Numbered from the stretch's first letter, positions 1-6,455 are shown. The stretch: DNA of 9,437 nucleotides from Cellvibrionales bacterium (GCA_024645065.1 JAHEGP010000113.1:1-9437); one strand, 5' to 3'. The notes: generated by a model from the sequence alone, not told the origin. Program-made: numbers and translations.

Positions 1-5
1 GGGAA

Positions 6-32
6 TTTGAGGGCTTTCCGGTAGACCTCAAA
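6..32 (-). terminator. Inverted repeat overlapping the stop of the barrel gene, possible weak terminator
   Basis: TTTGAGG at 6-12 and CCTCAAA at 26-32 are a perfect 7-bp inverted repeat with a 13-base loop, and the second arm overlaps the stop codon of the minus-strand barrel gene. There is no run of Ts after the stem on the minus strand, so a classical intrinsic terminator is doubtful. The window edge prevents a look further downstream. Confidence 0.25.
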
Positions 33-546
33 ACCAGTAGCCGAAAGTAAGACCGACTACGCTTACAACCTCGCCGTCGACAAAATCGACATCCACCTGC
101 GGGCTTATCTCAAAGCCATAGGCAAGTTCAAACGAGTATTCGACGCCGATTCGCATCAGGAATTCGGTGTTATACTCTTCGTCCGAGTACTCCACCCCCG
201 GCGCAGCGTAGACTTTCCAATGGTCGTGCAGGTAGGCAAAGGTAACCCCTGCAATGCTGAAATCCAGATCTCCCTGCGCATGTTCGAGGAAGACCCCCAT
301 CCCGAACGAGGGAGAGAGTCGACGCGCATACTCGATACCATAAGTCAAAGCCTTCTCACGCCGCTCCTCCGTTGTTACCCCGACAAAAGCCGCCACCAGA
401 TTTTTGTGAAAGTCATGCTCGTGCGCCGCCTCCTCCGAACCGTGCCCTGCACCATGGCTCTCGGTTTCCTCCGCCGTCGCTATACTCTGCAGTGGCAGTA
501 GCAAGGCAAACAGAAGTGGTTTGGCGATGTTCGCTGGACGGCTCAT
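28..546 (-). CDS. Small His-rich outer-membrane beta-barrel protein
   Basis: Predicted exported outer-membrane protein of 172 residues; I do not recognise a named family. Residues 1-25 form a signal peptide: a short positive N-terminus, a Leu/Ala-rich core and an A-T-A cleavage site after residue 25. A His/Glu-rich linker follows (H31, H35, H42, H44, H47 among acidic residues), which could bind a metal ion. From about residue 48 the protein alternates polar and aromatic/aliphatic residues in roughly eight short strands separated by tight turns. It ends in G-Y-W-F, the terminal aromatic typical of BAM-inserted barrels. The ATG is supported by AAGGA seven bases upstream. Tandem 13-bp repeats lie directly upstream. 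The size suits an eight-stranded OmpX/OmpW-like barrel, but the function is unknown; a metal-linked or structural role is inference only. Confidence 0.8.
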   Translation of the reverse strand: MSRPANIAKPLLFALLLPLQSIATAEETESHGAGHGSEEAAHEHDFHKNLVAAFVGVTTEERREKALTYGIEYARRLSPSFGMGVFLEHAQGDLDFSIAGVTFAYLHDHWKVYAAPGVEYSDEEYNTEFLMRIGVEYSFELAYGFEISPQVDVDFVDGEVVSVVGLTFGYWF

Positions 547-557
547 TGCTGATTCCT

Positions 558-596
558 TGTTATTGGTGCCTGTTATTAGTATCTGTTATTAGTATC
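558..596. repeat. Three tandem 13-bp repeats upstream of the barrel gene
   Basis: The 13-base unit TGTTATTAGTATC occurs perfectly at 571-583 and 584-596. A diverged copy (TGTTATTGGTGCC, 10 of 13 matching) lies at 558-570. The array ends about 11 bases upstream of the barrel start codon, so it occupies the AT-rich leader or promoter region and borders the Shine-Dalgarno sequence. On the minus strand the unit reads GATACTAATAACA, and GATACT resembles a -10 box. It may be a slippage-made leader duplication, repeated operators or simply spacer DNA. Confidence 0.85.
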
Positions 597-738
597 AATG
601 AATTTTGCGCCGAGCATTGTCATCAGGATTTCCTGCGGCTCATGTCCCCATCATAAAACAACCGGATGTGTTTGAACACGTGAAGTGCGCATACAACCGG
701 GAGCACCGCCATCTGGTCGCTCAAGCGGATGCAAGGTC

Positions 739-1575
739 TTATGTCTTGCGTTCGACCAGATAGGACTCCTGGGAAGCAGCGGCCAGCAAATTGCCTCGTT
801 GATCGTAAAACAGGCCACGGGTATGGCCACGACCGTGCAAGGCGGCAGGGCTTTCCTGAACATATACCACCCACTCCTGCAGGCGCGGCGGCCGATAAAA
901 CCAGATTGCATGATCCAGGCTGGCGAGACCCGGTGCGTAACCCTTCGCAACCGTGTGCGGTCGCATCGCAACGCTGGGCATATTCCAGTCACTGGCATAC
1001 GCCAGCAGCAGAAGCTGCTGCCAATCGCTGACCCCCGACGCATCGACGGCGCGAAACCAGGTCTGGTTTTCCGGCGCTTGCTCCCGATCGAATTGCAGCG
1101 CTTGTTCGATTCGCACCTCGAACGCCGCGGGCCGACCCTCCGCCTCCTGCCCACTCCAGCATTGCTGCCGATGGGGAAAGAACTGCGCCTTGTCGGCACC
1201 TGGCAACTTCAGCTCAGGCGGCGCCAGTGAATGCTGGTAGGAGTCTTCGCGCAGATGAAACGTGACGGTGGCAAAAAATATGTCCTTGCCCTGTTGGCGA
1301 CAGGATACGTTGTACAGCTTGAAGCGTCTGCCGTCTTTCAAGGTCCCGACTTCGATCTCGATCGGGTGCTGATGATCACCGGGACGCAGAAACTGGCCGT
1401 GCAGTGACTGTACCGAAAGTTCCGGGGGGCAACATTGCCTGGTGGCGTCAAGCGCCTGGGTAATCGTAAGGCCGCCGAAGATTCGATCGCTGCCGGGTCC
1501 GGGCTGACCGAGAAACCGGCACTCGCCAACAGCTTCCACCTGCAAAACATCGATGAGTTGTCGTAGTGCTTGCAT
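739..1575 (-). CDS. tesB: Acyl-CoA thioesterase II, TesB family
   Basis: Cytoplasmic thioesterase that hydrolyses medium- and long-chain acyl-CoA to free fatty acid and CoA. At 278 residues it is close to the E. coli TesB length (286) and has the double-hotdog layout. The N-terminal half shows F-G-G-L at 33-36 and the SLHGQFLRPGD stretch near 57-67. The C-terminal half shows YASDWN, then SLDHAIWFYRP, then a conserved Gln near the end. By alignment to the E. coli triad (D204, T228, Q278) the catalytic residues are D196, S219 and Q269; Ser replaces Thr. The ATG is the first possible start after an in-frame TAG upstream, although I see no good Shine-Dalgarno sequence. It probably works in fatty-acid turnover beside the other hydrolases on this strand, but a 258-bp gap separates it from the DUF1330 gene, so it may have its own promoter. 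Confidence 0.93.
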   Translation of the reverse strand: MQALRQLIDVLQVEAVGECRFLGQPGPGSDRIFGGLTITQALDATRQCCPPELSVQSLHGQFLRPGDHQHPIEIEVGTLKDGRRFKLYNVSCRQQGKDIFFATVTFHLREDSYQHSLAPPELKLPGADKAQFFPHRQQCWSGQEAEGRPAAFEVRIEQALQFDREQAPENQTWFRAVDASGVSDWQQLLLLAYASDWNMPSVAMRPHTVAKGYAPGLASLDHAIWFYRPPRLQEWVVYVQESPAALHGRGHTRGLFYDQRGNLLAAASQESYLVERKT

Positions 1576-1833
1576 CAGAAATAGTGGCCTGGCCCATCGG
1601 GAACCGACAGTCTAACAAACTGGCTCATCCATGACCTGCAGTTCGTCAGCTTTAACAGCAGGCACCCACCAGCCGGGTTACAGCAGCCACCAGTGCCAAA
1701 CCGCAATACCGTTTTCGAAGCGCCACCTGGGGACCGTATCGTCTTCCACTATGGTACCAAAACACCCTCGTCGCGGGCCTCCACTACTCCCTCCGACGCC
1801 AGCAAGGTTCGATGGACGATTTCGAGGCCGCTC

Positions 1834-2244
1834 CTAAGTATCCTGCTGCATGCACACCAAACGAGCATCTTCCAGTGCCGCTGTGCGATGTATCGTTTGC
1901 TGTTGATAGCTCTCGTCCATGACCATTGCCAGGAATGCATGCACGTCGGGATAGCGGACCATCAAGATGTGGTCCCATTGTTCCCCCGGTGCAGTAATAG
2001 GATGGGACAGCGCGTGCCCGGCCCAGATCACCTCGGCACCACTGGCTACGATGGCCTTGGAGGCATGACGACTGTAACGCGCGTAGGCCTCGATGCCGGA
2101 GCATGGGTCGAACCCGGCCCCATCCGGGTAGTGTGCCTGTTCGCGAAAACGCAACAAATTGAGCATCACGATCGGGGTATCCCCGGGCACATCCCTGGCC
2201 AGCGCGCTAAAGCTTTCAGCACTCGGATTGATCACGTGAGGCAT
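1834..2244 (-). CDS. DUF1330 domain protein
   Basis: Small cytoplasmic protein of 136 residues with the DUF1330 (dimeric alpha/beta-barrel, ferredoxin-like) signature. It has V-M-L-N-L-L-R-F near 26-33, E-A-Y-A-R-Y near 52-57, W-D-H-I-L-M-V-R-Y-P at 90-99 and a closing R-x-A-A-L-x-D-x-R-L segment at 120-129. The family's biochemical role is not established. I chose the ATG at 2244 because AAGGTG sits six bases upstream. A GTG at 2253 would add three residues and overlap the upstream hydrolase stop by 4 bp (GTGA). Either way the gene is tightly coupled to the membrane hydrolase, suggesting co-translation and a linked role. DUF1330 genes are often found near lipid, steroid or aromatic catabolism genes, which fits here but does not prove a function. 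Confidence 0.87.
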   Translation of the reverse strand: MPHVINPSAESFSALARDVPGDTPIVMLNLLRFREQAHYPDGAGFDPCSGIEAYARYSRHASKAIVASGAEVIWAGHALSHPITAPGEQWDHILMVRYPDVHAFLAMVMDESYQQQTIHRTAALEDARLVCMQQDT

Positions 2245-2249
2245 GGTAT

Positions 2250-3566
2250 TCACCTTGATGCTTCTTTAGCCAGGTTTTGTGCTGGCACCGCTTGCTCGTT
2301 ACCGGCATCGTCGAATTGCCGGGGCTGTGCAGTATGCCGGGCCAGCGACCACTCCAAAAACCGATGGACACCCCGGATCACGGGATCCGTTCGGGGTGAA
2401 TGAATATTGTCAAAAGCATGCTCGGCACCGGGAAGTTCCAGGTAAACCACCGGATTGTCAGAAACTTCAGTGAGTTTACGATGGAACAGCGAGGCACCCC
2501 GGGAATTGGTGAGGCTGTCGATCTCGCCCTGGACAATCATAAACGGTGGCGCATCCGGCTTGATGTGGGTAATCGGCGAAGCCAAATCCCACAGCTCCGG
2601 GTTTTGTTCGGGCGATTCATGGATAACCCGGTTGTGGACAAAACGAATAAACACGTCGCTGCTGTGGGGATCGAAGCGCGCCAGCATGTCGTAAATACCA
2701 TAAAACGGCACCACTGCCTGGACTGCGGTATCAACCCCGGGAAACTCGCTTTGCAACTCGGGCAGGTTAGCGGTCAAGCCCATCAGTGCCGTCAGGTGCC
2801 CTCCTGCCGACCCTCCGGTTACCGCAACAAAATCCGTGTTCATCCCGTATTTGGAGCCTTCCCTCCGAATCCAGCACAATGCCCGCTTGCAGTCTTCAAG
2901 ATGGACGGGAAAGCTCACGCTGGGGCTGAGTCGATAGTTGATGGCAACACAAATCCAGCCCTTGCTCGCCATGTAGTACATCAAGGGCAGGGCCTGCCTA
3001 TCCTTGGAGCCCATTATCCAGGCCCCGCCGTGTATTTGCAGTAGCACCGGACAACCGCCTTCGGGAATCCGGGCCGGTCGATAGATATCCAGGCGTTGCT
3101 TGATACCGGCCGGGCCGAAGTCGATGTTTTTCAGTTTCTCGACATCCGCCCTGTGCATATGGAATGGCCGACACCAATCGCGGAACGTCGCGGCATCCTC
3201 CAGTTTCTTCTGTGCCGCCTCCGGTATCCCCTGAAGGTAGTCAACACCCAGCCCGGACTGCAGTGCCGCCTCGGTGAGCTCGGTGGACTTAAACGCCGTC
3301 CTGATATTCTTGAACAGCGCAACCCAACTGGCTAAAAGGGTCAAAAACGCGATCAGCCCCAACGCCGACGACAGGGCCCCCAGGGCGATCAGCACCAGCG
3401 CAAACAACGCCTGGGTCGGCAACCAAAGCCAGGCCAGCTCGGTAGTAATCAGTGAATAGGCGAATAGCGTCCAGGGCGCCTCCACCCGCTCAGCCTGGCG
3501 ATCGCGGTATATGGTTATCATTGAGGCCACGTTGAATGCGGCCAGGAGTGCCAAAAGCCAGTCCAT
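2250..3566 (-). CDS. Membrane-anchored alpha/beta hydrolase, hormone-sensitive lipase type
   Basis: Predicted esterase or lipase of 438 residues anchored in the inner membrane. Residues 1-20 and about 34-86 are hydrophobic and probably form three to four membrane segments. A linker leads to an alpha/beta-hydrolase domain at about 150-410. Its features are the oxyanion motif H-G-G-A-W at 179-183, nucleophile S253 in G-G-S-A-G-G, D350 in G-E-I-D-S and H383 in A-E-H-A-F-D. This matches the hormone-sensitive lipase (family IV) group; substrates in that group are carboxyl esters of short to medium acyl chains, so the exact substrate is open. I chose the ATG at 3566, preceded by CAGGA eight to nine bases upstream. 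The frame stays open to a TTG at 3674, but that start would add a non-hydrophobic 36-residue tail. The DUF1330 gene follows directly. Confidence 0.9.
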   Translation of the reverse strand: MDWLLALLAAFNVASMITIYRDRQAERVEAPWTLFAYSLITTELAWLWLPTQALFALVLIALGALSSALGLIAFLTLLASWVALFKNIRTAFKSTELTEAALQSGLGVDYLQGIPEAAQKKLEDAATFRDWCRPFHMHRADVEKLKNIDFGPAGIKQRLDIYRPARIPEGGCPVLLQIHGGAWIMGSKDRQALPLMYYMASKGWICVAINYRLSPSVSFPVHLEDCKRALCWIRREGSKYGMNTDFVAVTGGSAGGHLTALMGLTANLPELQSEFPGVDTAVQAVVPFYGIYDMLARFDPHSSDVFIRFVHNRVIHESPEQNPELWDLASPITHIKPDAPPFMIVQGEIDSLTNSRGASLFHRKLTEVSDNPVVYLELPGAEHAFDNIHSPRTDPVIRGVHRFLEWSLARHTAQPRQFDDAGNEQAVPAQNLAKEASR

Positions 3567-3684
3567 GTTCGAAGTCCTGATTATCTGGATCGCCTGATGA
3601 ATGGATCCAATGCCAGCGGCAGCAGCGGCATCTCTTATGGTGGCAATATTAAAGACCACAGCCCCTGTCGGCAAATTATTCCAA

Positions 3685-3698
3685 CCCGGTCAGCCGGG
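3685..3698 (-). terminator. Short GC hairpin after the hotdog thioesterase gene
   Basis: CCCGG at 3685-3689 and CCGGG at 3694-3698 form a perfect 5-bp GC stem with a four-base loop, 24 bases beyond the thioesterase stop on the minus strand. The following minus-strand bases are only moderately T-rich (TTGGAATAATTT). It may weakly terminate or attenuate transcription before the hydrolase gene. Confidence 0.35.
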
Positions 3699-3721
3699 AA
3701 TGCGGCAAACTACCCTCGGGC

Positions 3722-4165
3722 TCAGCACCTGACCGGGCCGCGTCCCCCAAGGCGCTCCATCGCCCCCAGGATAGTCTCCGGGATATCGCAACTCCTGCCC
3801 CGGGAGTAGTCGTAGAACAGGACCAGCCCCTCGCCATCGGCGACAACCCGGTCAAGATTCGTACTGTACACCGCGAATTCCATGCTGAACTTCCGCGCAG
3901 ACAGTAACACGCTGCGGGTCGCAACCTGGATGTTATCGGGATAATGCAGGGGTGCCCTGAAATTGCATTCTACCCGCGCCACAATCGGGCCAAGATTCGA
4001 TTGTTGCTTCAGCTTTTCCACCCCGATTTGCTCAAAATACGCCATTCGAGCGTCCTCAAAATAGCGCAAGTACACGGTGTTATTGACATGACCGTAAGCG
4101 TCCATGTCGCTCCAGATGACGCCTTGTGACACTATGACCGGGAATTGCTCAAGCATTGCTCCCAT
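3722..4165 (-). CDS. 4HBT-family (single hotdog) acyl-CoA thioesterase
   Basis: Cytoplasmic thioesterase of 147 residues with a single hotdog fold, expected to act as a homodimer or tetramer and to cleave an acyl-CoA. The catalytic loop is W-S-D-M-D-A-Y-G-H-V-N-N at about 18-29, with D22 in the place of the active-site Asp of 4-hydroxybenzoyl-CoA thioesterase and YbgC. It is followed by Y-L-R-Y-F-E-D-A-R at the start of the hotdog helix. The motif resembles FadM/YbgC-like enzymes; the substrate cannot be told. I chose the ATG at 4165 because AGGAG lies six bases upstream. Other in-frame starts are ATG at 4156, ATG at 4180 and TTG at 4201, none with comparable support. It is the first gene of the minus-strand block and faces away from the plus-strand genes. 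Confidence 0.88.
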   Translation of the reverse strand: MGAMLEQFPVIVSQGVIWSDMDAYGHVNNTVYLRYFEDARMAYFEQIGVEKLKQQSNLGPIVARVECNFRAPLHYPDNIQVATRSVLLSARKFSMEFAVYSTNLDRVVADGEGLVLFYDYSRGRSCDIPETILGAMERLGGRGPVRC

Positions 4166-4201
4166 ACCATGCTCCTGCATTAGCAGAGCATGATAAATCA
4201 A

Positions 4202-4269
4202 GGGAGGCGCAGCGGGAACCCGAACTAACCCCTACAAACAAGACTGCTCTACCAGCCACCGGTCTTCCC
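4202..4269 (-). other. Degenerate tRNA-like trace
   Basis: Read on the minus strand, this 68-base stretch begins GGGAAGA and carries GGTAGAGC, a typical tRNA D-arm string. Further on it has a GTTCGGGTTCCCGC stretch resembling a T-arm, and it ends GCCTCCC. The two ends could pair at five of seven acceptor positions. No proper anticodon stem forms, the D-stem and T-stem do not pair in the standard register, and no CCA follows. At best this is a decayed tRNA or a tRNA-derived remnant; chance resemblance is quite possible. Confidence 0.15.
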
Positions 4270-4617
4270 GAAGGGCTGCGTTTGCCGCCGCCCCCCTGCG
4301 AACTCAGCAATGGAATCTATCTTTTCATGGGTCGTGGATCACCCGGTGCCAATCAGATGCGGTTGGGGTGCCACGGGTCCCGGGCTATCGCCTCGATCGC
4401 GCCCTCGCCACCAACCGGGGTGGAAACATCGTCCGCCCGCGCTTCACTGACCTGCATTACTTCCCGATCACAGGCCAGAGCAGACTTTGGTCTATGTGTA
4501 GAGGGCGCCGGGAGCTCTATAATCAGGTGGTGGCCATCGTTTTTGGCAGCTGTGGTCCCGGACGGTATACGATCACCATCTTGAGCCACTCCTGAATATG
4601 GCAGGACTGGCTCCGGT
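4270..4617. other. Divergent intergenic region with no supported gene
   Basis: The gap lies between the leftward thioesterase and the rightward transglutaminase-like gene, so it should hold two divergent promoters. I could not find a convincing -35/-10 pair for either. Open frames on both strands (plus 4156-4584 and 4368-4595, minus 4353-4631) encode low-complexity or unrecognisable peptides without good start sites. I treat it as non-coding or decayed DNA. Confidence 0.5.
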
Positions 4618-4650
4618 ATGCCGCCACTCAACCTCCATGACGAGAAGACT

Positions 4651-5346
4651 ATGGACGCAACAACTGATCTGGATATCTACCTACGGCCCAGTACCTGCAT
4701 CAACAGCGACTCGCTGGTGATCCAGGCCCTCTCCCGCGCCTTAGTGGAGCCAAACCTCCCCCCACTGGATAACGCGGTCGCGCTGTACTATTGGGTACGC
4801 GACAATATCCGCTACAACCCCTACAGCGTTGAGCGGAGCCAAAAAGCTTTAATGGCGAGCCATACCGTGGAGACAGGAGAGGCCTGGTGCGTGCCGAAGG
4901 CGGTTTTACTGGCCGCGCTTTGTCGCGCCGCAGGGATACCGGCGCGAGTGGGTTTTGCCGATGTGCGCAACCACCTTTCCACCGAGCGCCTGCGCGCCGC
5001 GATGGGAACCGATGTGTTTTACTTCCATGGCTACAGCGCTATTTACCTTAACGGCCGCTGGGTCAAGGCGACTCCGGCTTTCAATCCAAGCCTGTGCCAG
5101 AAATTTGGCCTCAGGCCACTGGAGTTCAATGGCCTCGAAGACAGCCTGTATCATGAGTTTGACAGTGCCGGTAACCGGCATATGGAATATCTTCTCGATC
5201 GCGGTGAATTTCTCGACGTTCCCTACGATGAATTGATTGCAGTCTACCAAAAGCACTATCCCGCCCTGTTCGACGAGAAAACACAGACGCTGCCGCACGC
5301 ATCCGACTGGCTGGGGGATGTAGCGCGGGAGACAAGCCGCCAATGA
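4651..5346 (+). CDS. Transglutaminase-like superfamily protein
   Basis: Protein of 231 residues with a papain-like transglutaminase core; no signal peptide, so probably cytoplasmic. The helix Y-Y-W-V-R-D-N-I-R-Y-N-P (47-58) precedes the nucleophile region G-E-A-W-C with C80, then L-C-R-A-A-G-I-P-A-R-V-G-F-A-D-V (90-105). The His strand is F-H-G-Y-S-A-I-Y-L-N-G-R-W-V-K with H126, followed by A-T-P-A-F-N. Members of this bacterial family share that A-T-P-A-F-N segment where many transglutaminases have the D-P-T catalytic Asp. A later segment, H-M-E-Y-L-L-D-R-G-E-F-L-D-V-P, is also typical. The substrate and reaction (peptidase, amidase or crosslinking) are unknown. The ATG at 4651 fits the usual N-terminus; an ATG at 4618 would add 11 residues. 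It ends 191 bp before gnd and is probably a separate unit. Confidence 0.87.
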   Translation: MDATTDLDIYLRPSTCINSDSLVIQALSRALVEPNLPPLDNAVALYYWVRDNIRYNPYSVERSQKALMASHTVETGEAWCVPKAVLLAALCRAAGIPARVGFADVRNHLSTERLRAAMGTDVFYFHGYSAIYLNGRWVKATPAFNPSLCQKFGLRPLEFNGLEDSLYHEFDSAGNRHMEYLLDRGEFLDVPYDELIAVYQKHYPALFDEKTQTLPHASDWLGDVARETSRQ

Positions 5347-5471
5347 AGCGGCGGCGGGATGCTGTCTGTTAAACCCCACCGACTTCGACCTGCCAAGCCT
5401 TTCAGACCACCGCGCCGCCTCATTTAGCGCGACTTCATGGCACTGAATATCTCCACCATCAATGGCATGGC

Positions 5472-5495
5472 GGCCTGCCTGTTGAACTGCAGGCC
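5472..5495. promoter_or_regulatory. Perfect 7-bp inverted repeat upstream of gnd
   Basis: GGCCTGC (5472-5478) and GCAGGCC (5489-5495) form a perfect inverted repeat around a 10-base loop, 43 bases before the gnd start. It could be an operator for the pentose-phosphate genes or a hairpin ending the upstream transcript; there is no T-run directly after it. It does not resemble the HexR site that often controls zwf in gammaproteobacteria. A weak TTGAAC hexamer lies inside the loop at 5482-5487. Confidence 0.35.
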
Positions 5496-5537
5496 TATTT
5501 ATGTCGCAATAGGCAGCATTGCCGAGGAGAGCACGTG

Positions 5538-6455
5538 ATGAAGATGGGAATCGCAGGATTGGGTAGAATGGGCGCTAATATGGCGAGACGCCTGCAGCGC
5601 GGGGGTGTCGAGGTGGTAGCGTGGAATCGCAGCGCCGACGTCACCAGGGAGCTGGCCGCCGAAACCGGTCTCACGGCGGTCGCCAGCCTGGCCCAACTCG
5701 TCGAGGCCCTGCCTTCGCCAAGGGTCGTGTGGTTGATGCTGCCGGCAGGCGAGATTACCGAAGCAACAATCGCACACCTGCTGCCGCTGCTGAACCCCGA
5801 TGATCTGCTGGTGGAAGGAGCCAACAGCTATTACAAGGATTCGATGCGCCGCGCCGCCATGCTCCAGCAGGCCGGCATCCAGTTTGTCGACGCCGGGGTT
5901 TCCGGCGGCATCTGGGGCCTCGACAACGGCTATGCGCTGATGCTCGGAGGCTCCAATAAAGCATTCGAGCTGGTGGAGCCTGCGGTCAGGGTGCTGGCAC
6001 CCGGCCCGCAAACCGGCTGGCTGCACTGCGGACCGGCGGGCAGTGGCCACTTTGTCAAAATGATCCATAACGGCATTGAATACGGCATGATGCAGGCCTA
6101 CGCCGAGGGCTTTGCCCTGATGAAAGCGCGCGCCGACTTCGATCTCGATCTGGGCGCGATCGCCGAGATGTGGCGCCACGGCAGTGTCGTGAGAAGCTGG
6201 CTGCTCGATCTCACCGCGGATTTTCTCGCTGCCGACCAGCAACTGGAGGGTGTGGCGCCGGTGGTAGCGGATTCCGGTGAAGGTCGCTGGACCGCGCTGG
6301 AGGCTGTCGAGCAGGGAGTACCTGCCCCGGTCATGAGTCTTGCCCTGATGATGCGCTATGCCAGCCAGGGCAGCGGCGACTACAGCGCCAAATTGCTCGC
6401 CAAGATGCGCCAGGGTTTCGGCGGTCACGCCCTTGCCGATGACCAGCCGTCATGA
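5538..6455 (+). CDS. gnd: 6-phosphogluconate dehydrogenase, decarboxylating, short form
   Basis: Oxidises and decarboxylates 6-phosphogluconate to ribulose-5-phosphate in the cytoplasm. The protein has 305 residues, the short (GntZ/YqeC-like) form, against about 470 for E. coli Gnd; it lacks the duplicated C-terminal helical half. The Rossmann motif is G-L-G-R-M-G at 7-12. The substrate and catalytic residues S122-G-G, K174, H177, N178 and E181 match sheep S128-G-G, K183, H186, N187 and E190. After the second strand it has N30-R31-S32, like the N-R-S/T that holds the NADP 2'-phosphate in long enzymes, so NADP use is plausible although many short forms prefer NAD. GAGGAG lies eight bases before the ATG at 5538; GTG at 5535 is an alternative. 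The last bases overlap zwf (ATGA), indicating translational coupling. Confidence 0.94.
   Translation: MKMGIAGLGRMGANMARRLQRGGVEVVAWNRSADVTRELAAETGLTAVASLAQLVEALPSPRVVWLMLPAGEITEATIAHLLPLLNPDDLLVEGANSYYKDSMRRAAMLQQAGIQFVDAGVSGGIWGLDNGYALMLGGSNKAFELVEPAVRVLAPGPQTGWLHCGPAGSGHFVKMIHNGIEYGMMQAYAEGFALMKARADFDLDLGAIAEMWRHGSVVRSWLLDLTADFLAADQQLEGVAPVVADSGEGRWTALEAVEQGVPAPVMSLALMMRYASQGSGDYSAKLLAKMRQGFGGHALADDQPS

Noticed and set aside
658..700. Direct repeat of ACAACCGG at 658-665 and 693-700.
   Set aside because: Only eight bases, two copies, 35 bases apart; expected by chance and not enough for a site or array.
1576..1833. The 258-bp gap between the DUF1330 gene and tesB, examined for a small gene or gene remnant.
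   Set aside because: The minus-strand frames are broken by stops and match nothing I know; no hairpin-plus-T-run or convincing promoter was found.
1693..2403. Plus-strand open frame of 236 codons across the DUF1330 gene.
   Set aside because: It overlaps the DUF1330 gene and the end of the hydrolase in antisense; Cys/His/Arg-rich peptide with no motif.
2400..3044. Plus-strand open frame inside the membrane hydrolase gene.
   Set aside because: The opposite strand carries the complete hydrolase catalytic domain; this is its shadow.
3567..3674. N-terminal extension of the hydrolase to a TTG at 3674.
   Set aside because: The ATG at 3566 has a Shine-Dalgarno sequence and begins the hydrophobic segment; the extension has neither.
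4353..4631. Minus-strand open frame in the divergent gap.
   Set aside because: Its only start is a TTG overlapping the transglutaminase-like gene's upstream region, and the peptide is unrecognised.
5499..6428. Long minus-strand open frame (309 codons) opposite gnd.
   Set aside because: It is antisense to a clear gnd gene; the peptide is His/Gln/Ala-rich with no family motif. Such frames are common opposite high-GC genes.
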